From Sperchopsis tessellata (taxonomy: Eukaryota; Arthropoda; Insecta; Coleoptera; Hydrophilidae), in contig JAWQRN010000124.1 in assembly GCA_033557685.1 (NCBI GenBank), positions 1 through 37,385 of the forward strand: DNA of 37,385 nt. The letters run 5' to 3'. The notes below the pieces were generated by a model that saw nothing but the letters and a program-made list of their open reading frames with translations, was not told the origin of the DNA and did no database searches. Of the stretch, positions 30,881 through 37,385 are shown in pieces. The position numbers and the translations under genes are program-made. Each line of letters begins with the position of its first letter. Within the stretch, counting starts at the first letter, position 1.

Positions 30881-32379
30881 ATACAGGTGATTCATTTGTA
30901 TTTTTGAACAGCACATCTTATATGTTTTTCCAGCTTTGAATACTCTACTAAATTACAGATTCAACTACATTTTCCTAAGTTTATTCGTTCGAAAGTTACA
31001 TGCCGAAAAAGAGAGAAATTAAAAAAAAATTGTTATCTATACAACTTTGTCAAAAACCAAACTGAATATTTTAAACATACTTTATTTAATTAGGTGCTCA
31101 AATTGTCTTCCTTCTTCAATTTGGCCGTATCCAAGGCCGTTATAAAAAGCTGATATGACATTAAGCCCACTTCTCATCTGATATCTGTTCGGTCGTCACC
31201 ATTATTCGATTTCTAAGGCCAACCACATTTTGGTGTGGTTTTGTGTCATACATTTTTGAGGTATCCCCACAAAAAATAATTCTTAGGTGGTAAATCAGGA
31301 GGGCGTATTGGCCATTCAACTGTACATCTTCTCCCTAATCACCTGTTTTAGAAAACTTCATTTAAATAATTTCGAATGTTGACACTAAAATGTGGTGTAG
31401 CACCATCTTGTTGGAACCAAATGTTATCTAAATGATTGCCAACAGCATTTCATATTGCAGGGGCTATTTGATTTTGCAGCATGTCTAAGTACTTTCATCC
31501 GTGTAAATTACCATATATAAAAAATATCCAACAACAGTGGTACTGACAATACCGGCTCACACATTAACATTTAATGGTTTTTGCGTGCTATGTTCCCGCA
31601 TCCATCTGCGATTGATGTCACTACAATGTCTACTGTTATGGCGGTTAGCAGTTATATTTAGCATGGGGATCAGTAGTTCATTTTAGCATTATGGTTTCAC
31701 AAAATTCCACTCTGCGATTATAATCATCTTCGGACAATCCTTGTATTTTAAACAAATAAAACAAATTTTGCTTACGCATGTTACGAACAGATCATAAAGT
31801 ATCCTAATGTTCTAATGCAGGTGTATGAATTGATGTTTCTGGATTTTCTACAAACGTTCCAACGATTTTTCATCATTTGTTGCAGTTTTGGGTTGGCCAG
31901 GTTTAGAACGATTTTTAGTTAAAATCTGCTTCTTCAAAACGATTCACAATTCGCCTCACTACAGTTGTAATTGGATCACGATTTCGAAAAGTGTCAATTA
32001 ATAAATGAGCTACTTTCTCGTAACTTTTTATTCGTTCGCCGTACCATTTTATCATTAGGATTGTTATTCATTCTTGTTCTGTAAACATACAGTATAATCT
32101 TCAAAATTTTACAAACTAATTCTGAAAAACAACCTCTAAAGTAATCATTTTCAATATTATCAATAAAATTTGCTTAGCGTTTTTGACGTTTTTGAGAGAC
32201 GGCTACTTGATTACAATAATTAACTTAAAAAAAATTCTCCTTCGGCGTGTAACTTTCGAATGAATAAACATAGGAAAATGCGGGTTTCACAGTTGAATTT
32301 ATAATTTAGTACAATATGTAGGTATGCTATTAAAAAAAGTAAGTTTGATGCATTCCTTACAAATGAAACACCCTGTATA
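30881..32379 (-). mobile_element. Tc1/mariner-superfamily transposon with long inverted repeats, dead
   Basis: The ends read TATACAGG...(left) and ...CCCTGTATA (right), with a TA target-site pattern. The arms stay alignable for about 130 bp: TTCATTTGTA, then ACTAAATTA, ATTCAACT, TTTTCCTA, and TTCGAAAGTTACA, on both sides. On the minus strand, about 32095 to 31090, transposase fragments occur in order: T-V-V-R-R-I-V-N-R-F-E-E near 31950; N-I-W-F-Q-Q-D-G-A-T-P-H-F near 31400 (catalytic D); then R-R-C-T-V-E-W-P-I-R-P-P-D-L-P near 31310 and F-L-W-G-Y-L-K near 31270. There are several stops and frameshifts. Confidence 0.85.
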
Positions 32380-32385
32380 TTCAAA

Positions 32386-33530
32386 AGTAGTTTTTTTTTG
32401 TTTCAGGAAATGAGATGTTGATACATCACGTTACTTTTTATACACCTCTCTATTTACTGTACCTTACAATTCAATATTATTATCTTACATGCCGCTTTTG
32501 CAATTTTGCAATACATTTTAGCCACACTACAACCATTTTTATGTTCTGTTATCATGTACTGTATTTATTGTATTTATAGTCCAAAATTTAGTTGGGTCTT
32601 ATATTTGTTATTTACAATAAAATATGTTTGAATACACTCACACAGCTTACTTTTACAGATTTTTTTTTTGTAATTTAGATTTACACTGTATCAAATTTTC
32701 GCAATTTTAAATATTCTTTTTTATGAGATAAATAAATTAACAGTCGAAAGTATTCCTGGATATTCTCCGTGATCCACTAGGAAATTGCAATTATTTCTTT
32801 TGTAAAAATACATAAAATAATATTTCTTTTGTTTAATAAAATTTGAAGTTAGTTCTATTCAATATAATTTCTCATATACATTTATTACTTTCTTTTCTTG
32901 TGTAGGTACGTATAGTAGAAATCGCATTCATTAAATTCACACGAAACAAATTATCGTTAGACATATTAATGTGAAACTTCCTTTCTACACATTAATTGCT
33001 GTGATTTACTTACAGCAAGCGATTTATCACTGATAAAGATTAAACGAGTAATTTTACAATTTTACAGATAACTTCGTCACTTTTAATTGGTACAACATTG
33101 TTGATAATCAATCAAACTAGGCACTGTAACTTTTACAATGACATTCCTGTAACTATTTACGGAATACAAATTTATCTTTCAGTAAAATAGTCATTATCAA
33201 TGGAAAAAGGTAATATAGTTGTTTAGTTCCGCTTTTATAGAAGCAGAGTATCCTTTCTCAACTACTAGGATGTGATTCCAATGGTGGTATGTGACAGTAC
33301 TTTAGACGAGACATAAAAATTAATCAAACATGTGACATAATTTCACGAAGAAAAGTACATTTATGAAAACACGAAGTAGATAGAAGTCTAATTGAAGTCA
33401 CCAGTCAATGATTGTTAATGATATAGTACATATTAAGTACCTGTAATATGATTTGTTGATCACATATTACTACTAAATTAATAACAAAATTAAGTTAACG
33501 TTTTATAAGAAATATCTTATTTAAGAATTT
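32386..33530. other. Unassigned AT-rich DNA
   Basis: No exon, RNA gene or element was recognised. Confidence 0.45.
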
Positions 33531-33845
33531 GTCGCTTCCTTGGCCGTAAATTAATGTGTTATTTTAATATTTGATACATCAAATATCGAGCAAACCGGTT
33601 AAGTCAATATATTAAATGCAGAAATCAAATACATTTTCGAAAAATTAAGGGAAACAAGCTAAATTGCAGTGGACACGTGTTTATGTCATTAAGACGTCAT
33701 CACTACTGCTCTTGTTAGTAATTAGTTGTACCCACGTACGAATACATATTTGATTCCTTGCATTTATACTTTGAGATTGTGAGTGAACATAGTATGAGAC
33801 GTATCGCAATGTTTCAATGTTGCAATTAAATAATCATTACGTTAA
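33530..33845 (-). repeat. Hammerhead-bearing repeat, copy 1
   Basis: First of two direct copies about 330 bp apart. Shared blocks: TTATTTTAATATTTGAT, CGAAAAATTAAGGGAA, TTGCAGTGGACACGTGTTT, GTCATTAAGACGTCATCA, TGCTCTTGTTAGTAATTAG and ACGTACGAATACATATTTGA. Strand is set by the ribozyme-like motif. Confidence 0.85.
33666..33710 (-). ncRNA. Hammerhead ribozyme motif, copy 1 (two core changes)
   Basis: Minus strand: stem I GCAGTA, core GTGATGA (C3 changed to G), stem II CGTC...GAC, TAAA (G12 changed to T), palindromic stem III ACACGTGT, C17, stem I CACTGC. Five of six stem I pairs hold. Changes at C3 and G12 should abolish cleavage, so this copy is a fossil. Confidence 0.6.
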
Positions 33846-33889
33846 TTTGATATTATTCTACACAAAATTGCAATTTTAACATGAGAATT

Positions 33890-34088
33890 AGAATTTGTTA
33901 CTTCCTTCGCCGTACATGAATGTATTATTTTAATATTTGATTAAATAAAAATAAAAATAAAATACGCATCGAAAAATTAAGGGAACAAGCCGAAATTGCA
34001 GTGGACACGTGTTTCTGTCATTAAGACGTCATCAGCAGTGCTCTTGTTAGTAATTAGCTGTACCCCACGTACGAATACATATTTGAGT

Positions 34089-34135
<47 letters not shown>
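33890..34135 (-). repeat. Hammerhead-bearing repeat, copy 2, with a (TA)n tract
   Basis: Second direct copy of the repeat that starts near 33530. The middle TTTGAT...CAGAAATC segment is replaced by an AAATAAAAATAAAA tract. A pure TA run at about 34092-34132 follows the ATATTTGAGTCCTTA block. Confidence 0.85.
33998..34041 (-). ncRNA. Hammerhead ribozyme motif, copy 2 (core intact)
   Basis: Read on the minus strand from 34041: stem I GCACTG, core CTGATGA (34035-34029), stem II GTC/GAC with loop TTAAT, GAAA (34015-34012), stem III palindrome ACACGTGT (34012-34005), C17 at 34004, then stem I CACTGC (34003-33998). All invariant core bases are present. Stem I has five pairs and one C-C mismatch; position 10.1:11.1 is a C-A mismatch, seen in both copies. 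Cleavage would fall between 34004 and 34003. A stem III this short is known from Penelope-like elements, where the motifs may work better as dimers. Confidence 0.72.
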
Positions 34136-34136
<1 letters not shown>

Positions 34137-34214
34137 GCTTTGAGATCGTGAGTGATTATTCAATTGCAACATTGCGATACCTCTCATAATATCCTCACTC
34201 ACGATCTCAAAGCA
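34136..34214. repeat. Inverted repeat, perfect 20-bp arms
   Basis: TGCTTTGAGATCGTGAGTGA at 34136-34155 is the exact reverse complement of 34195-34214. Outside the arms, ATACATATTTGA (left) and its complement (right, near 34230) continue the symmetry. The right part is thus an inverted partial copy of the same repeat, whose tail GTATCGCAATGTT is also seen in copy 1 near 33800. Confidence 0.9.
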
Positions 34215-34269
34215 TATATACAAAGAATCAAATATGTATTTCATTAATATATTAGACATTCTAAAACTT

Positions 34270-34670
34270 TGTAACACATTGAAATATAAATATATGCATA
34301 TAAAATCCCCTAATTCATAATAGCTAGTAAGGAACTTTATAAAATTATCTTCTCAGAGAAAAATGTCATTGAATACATTTTTATGCACGTAAGAGAATAT
34401 ACGATAGTAATTATTTTTATTTTGCTAACCGACAAATAAGTACTATTCTACGATGTTCTTGTTTTACTAAATTTCTTTAATTACGCAGGTAATAAACTAT
34501 ACATTTTTTTTTTATTATTAATTGCCTTTACCTAGCTTACGTATACGTTTTTTACTTTTATCGCTTATTAGAAACACCGTTTAATATAATCAAAATGCAA
34601 TTTACGAACGTGATCACATTAATTGGCGCTTACTGAGAGGTTTATATACGCTTTGTAATAATTTTAGAAA
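34270..34670. other. Unassigned AT-rich DNA
   Basis: No exon or element was recognised. Confidence 0.45.
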
Positions 34671-34689
34671 GTTAACAGGTTTGCCAGAC

Positions 34690-34875
34690 GAAAACCGTGT
34701 GCGGTGAGTGCGTTGAATTCATTAGTTGAAGTAAAATAATTCGTCTTGAAAATGCCTCTTGCAACAGTAGATGAAACGTCGGCACTTGTCAAAACCTTTC
34801 CACCTGGAATCATATAAACATTTACATAGATACTAGCCATGGAAGTACATTTAATAAAAATTCATTTCGTTAGTA
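34690..34875 (+). repeat. Distant relative of the foldback family
   Basis: Plus strand: CTTGAAAATGCC, TCTTGCAACAGTAGATGAAA, CGTCGGC, later CCACCTGGAA, CATTTACATAGATACTAGCC and ATGGAAGTAC. These follow the same order as CTTGATAATGTCC, CTGCAACGGTGGACGAAACG, CCGGAAAACCTG and GTGGAATTCTGCGTAC in the foldback family. Confidence 0.55.
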
Positions 34876-34888
34876 CCTAAACTTACGT

Positions 34889-35230
34889 CTATAGCAAATT
34901 CATCGGTATTGACATTTTACTGTTATTATATAAAACAACGAGTATGTGGATCGAATTGTCTTCTTCTTTGAAGTTGGCAATCACGTTGACCCATATGACC
35001 TTACTAATGGCTGCCCAGAACAGATCTATCATTCCAGTCCCCTTTCTTAGGCCTTTTAACCATGAGTAGCAGCGCGTGCTTGGACCCCTATTACTATCTA
35101 ATTTTCCCTGAAGGATAAGTTGTAGGAGGTGGTACTTTGCGTTGTGCACAATATGTCCGAAGTAAGCCAACTTTCTTTTTTTAATCGTATCCATGATTTC
35201 CAGATCTTGCTGTATGCGGTTCAGGATCAA
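34889..35230 (-). mobile_element. RTE-type LINE C-terminal fragment
   Basis: An open minus-strand stretch of 113 codons with K-K-R-K-L-A-Y-F-G-H-I-V, Y-H-L-L-Q-L-I-L-Q-G-K and W-L-K-G-L-R-K, then L-F-W-A-A-I-S-K-V. This is the same C-terminal block as in the RTE copy at 5.3-5.5 kb, but better preserved. The rest of the element is absent. Confidence 0.75.
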
Positions 35231-35234
35231 TTCG

Positions 35235-36040
35235 TTAGTTAAGTGATGTACCTAAGATATCCTCAACATGCGGCGATAACATCACACCTCAAAGGACTGA
35301 TTTATATTTTTGTAAATAAACCGACTAGAGTTATTTAGGCCACTTTCATATGCATTGATTACATTTTTGTTACACAAAATAAATTTAATTTTACTATTTT
35401 ACTGTTTGATAATTTGATGCAGAATAATTTGCCTCATTTTATTTATACTTCTACTGAATCAACAAGGAATATTTTTTTTAAGATGAATTAAATAATCCAA
35501 TTTTTCTGTTAGCGGCGGAATATTGGCTAACCGTTTACAATAGTTCTAATACAGAGAACACAGTAAATATATTAACATGTATTTAACTACTAAACCTATA
35601 AATATACAACCTAACCATGGATAACACAACGATTGATCGACTCAATACAATTTAGGGATAAATTAAAAATAAATCTGAATAATGATTAAACTAACGCCAT
35701 ATTACGTGAAAGCTACAAAACATACAAACACAAAGTAACATAACTGCTGTAAATCGGAGCTAAAATAACACAGAAACTACATGCATTTTGCTTGGAATAA
35801 TTTATGCGAGGTGGTTAATAAAGCTAGAAAATCGACATATTAAAACTTCAAAATTCTTGTAACGTACTCAGATCGGACAGCACGGTTATCCCTAACTGTT
35901 TTAATTATATTTTAAAAAATGTGGGAGAAAGAATGGCTTCAGCTTTTCCATCTATATATGTATTTCATTTGTTTTTTTGTGTAAATTCGCATTACAAAAA
36001 CCATGTGTCTTTCGATGTGAAGGAAAGTTAAATTGTCAGA
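35235..36040. other. Unassigned AT-rich DNA
   Basis: No exon, RNA gene or element was recognised. Confidence 0.45.
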
Positions 36041-36044
36041 TACA

Positions 36045-36300
36045 TTTACTTGTTGAAAAACGACGGGGCGCAGGGGCAGATGACATATCCGTCAAAATCA
36101 TTAAGGATACATATCATCACTCACATTTATAAGTATTCCAATATTCGTGATTGAGTAGGTGCCGCGAAATGTTAAAGAAGCTGTGGCTACATAAATTTAT
36201 AAAGCCGGAAATTATCCGGATAAGAATAATTGCTAACCTATAAGAGTTATAAATAATTTTGCAAATATTTTTGAAAAATATTTAGGCAGCGCCTTCGGAA
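36045..36300 (+). mobile_element. LINE RT fragment
   Basis: In shifted plus frames: G-A-D-D-I-S-V-K-I-I-K-D near 36075, matching the RT entry block (P-G-x-D-x-I-P-x-K-x-I-K), then G-A-A-K and a broken N-Y-R-P-I-S region. Short and dead. Confidence 0.45.
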
Positions 36301-36309
36301 AACAAAAAT

Positions 36310-37305
36310 ATAAATATAAATAAATGACCGGTTTGATTTTAGGGAATAATTGCATACTATTGATGTAATAATGGAGTTATTTGTAAAATGATTCTGACTT
36401 ACTGTCTTCATACGATGCGTCATTACTCCCACTCATTAAAACTTGAAATTTTGTAAAACCTGAATGTGCGATGAAACTAAAAGTTAGCATAACAATTAAT
36501 TTAATAACTTAGTCAATTTATACGTGCTAAATGATAATGCTATTATAAGTACTGTGGCAGAATGCTTTAGTTTACTTTCAAAGTATTTATGCTGATTGAA
36601 CCAATTGTTTAAATGATATATTTAATATTAGTTATAATTTAAGATGTAATTGATATTAATTTGTGAGATATGTACCCGCTTTTATTATGCTCACTACTTA
36701 TATATGAGTACTGTATATACATCCGGATGGGTTTTTAGTGTATAGAGAAACGGGATTTTCGAGCCGGCAGCTAAAAAGCTTGTCATCGCCTGATGGATAC
36801 GTGTTATGGAATTTCTTGATAGTTTCAGATTAAATATATTCTTAATTAGGCATAACTTACATTACCAGAATTAAAAACTTTATATAATTAACAAATTACT
36901 CGAGGAACGCACGGGCGGTATAGTCAGTATGCGGCATTGGTAGATTCTAGATTGTGTTGAAATGGGTATTATAGTTTTAAACAAAGGAATATAATCAATT
37001 CACTCTTTAAAAGTATATTTAATGCTAAAGGGCTGGTTTGAGCTAGAGAGGCTATATATTAGAGAGAGTGGCTAATTCCGCACATGGCCGCTATTAATCG
37101 TTCATACAGTTGTCAATGGCATTCATATGAGATAATTCTGATGCATACGGAGTCCAATTATAATTCATATGAATGAAAGTAATTGTAATCAAATTGTGGT
37201 ATTTAAATGCATATTGTAACTCTAAATATTATTTGTAAGTGGTTTGGTGAATTTGGTGCACTATCTTTATACTTTATGTACGAATAATTAATACTATTCT
37301 AAACG
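36310..37305. other. Unassigned DNA
   Basis: No exon was recognised. Near 37020-37080 a purine-rich stretch with repeated AGAGAG occurs. Confidence 0.4.
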
Positions 37306-37307
37306 TG

Positions 37308-37385
37308 GAATTTTAATATTTGATGAAATCAAACATCAAGCTAACCGGCCAAGTCGATATATTAAATACAGAAATGAACCATATA
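37308..37385 (-). repeat. Third copy of the hammerhead-bearing repeat, cut by the window end
   Basis: TTTTAATATTTGAT, ATCAAACATC, AACCGGCCAAGTCGATATAT and TAAATACAGAAAT match 33557-33630 of copy 1. The ribozyme part would lie about 45-85 bases past the window end if this copy is complete. Confidence 0.75.

Noticed and set aside
1..37385. Defence system, CRISPR array or operon
   Set aside because: Split genes, insect-type transposons and two animal membrane-protein genes show eukaryotic chromosomal DNA; no array-like spacing of identical repeats exists.

Overview
This is a window of AT-rich animal nuclear DNA, almost certainly from an insect. It has GT..AG introns, genes split into small exons over many kilobases, no operons, and a heavy load of decayed transposons. 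The transposon mix (RTE and Jockey-like LINEs, Penelope-like elements, Tc1/mariner and hAT DNA transposons) suits an insect such as a beetle or hemipteran. The order cannot be settled from the sequence.

Two host genes can be read, converging tail to tail. (1) Plus strand, about 1.78-8.76 kb: the last six coding exons of a cationic amino-acid transporter-like protein, closest by motif to SLC7A14. All exon phases join, giving 350 residues, a TGA stop at 8637-8639 and AATAAA at 8753-8758. Its upstream exons appear to lie outside the window. It is strongly diverged where the family is usually most conserved. (2) Minus strand, 29,864 to 11,621: a complete dual oxidase maturation factor (DUOXA/NIP; Drosophila moladietz, mol). 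Eight coding exons join in phase into 1,260 nt, or 419 residues plus stop. The product is a five-pass ER membrane protein that helps the H2O2-producing enzyme Duox fold and leave the ER. No Duox gene is seen here.

The rest is introns and intergenic DNA filled with mobile-element remains. They include: a hAT/TTF zinc-finger transposase fragment (0.26-0.71 kb); an RTE LINE missing most of its RT, in the last intron of the transporter gene (5.2-7.3 kb); several other LINE RT fragments (3.0, 8.0, 8.8, 9.8-10.8, 13.9-14.3, 14.7-15.5, 34.9, 36.1 kb); a Tc1 transposase fragment (13.4-13.9 kb); a Penelope-like element with RT and GIY-YIG remains (about 19.8-22.0 kb); and a Tc1/mariner-like element with long terminal inverted repeats (30.88-32.38 kb).

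The most interesting structure is a set of short repeats with hammerhead-ribozyme-like cores. The best is a tandem pair at 33.67 and 34.00 kb on the minus strand with a palindromic stem III and a pairable stem I. A second lies in a 175-bp element with perfect 18-bp inverted ends at 25.85-26.02 kb. Weaker versions flank the Penelope-like element and occur in a foldback repeat family at 16.0, 17.2-17.7, 27.2 and 34.7 kb. A 43-bp-arm hairpin at 30.71-30.81 kb also stands out. No tRNA, rRNA, CRISPR array or prokaryotic system was seen.
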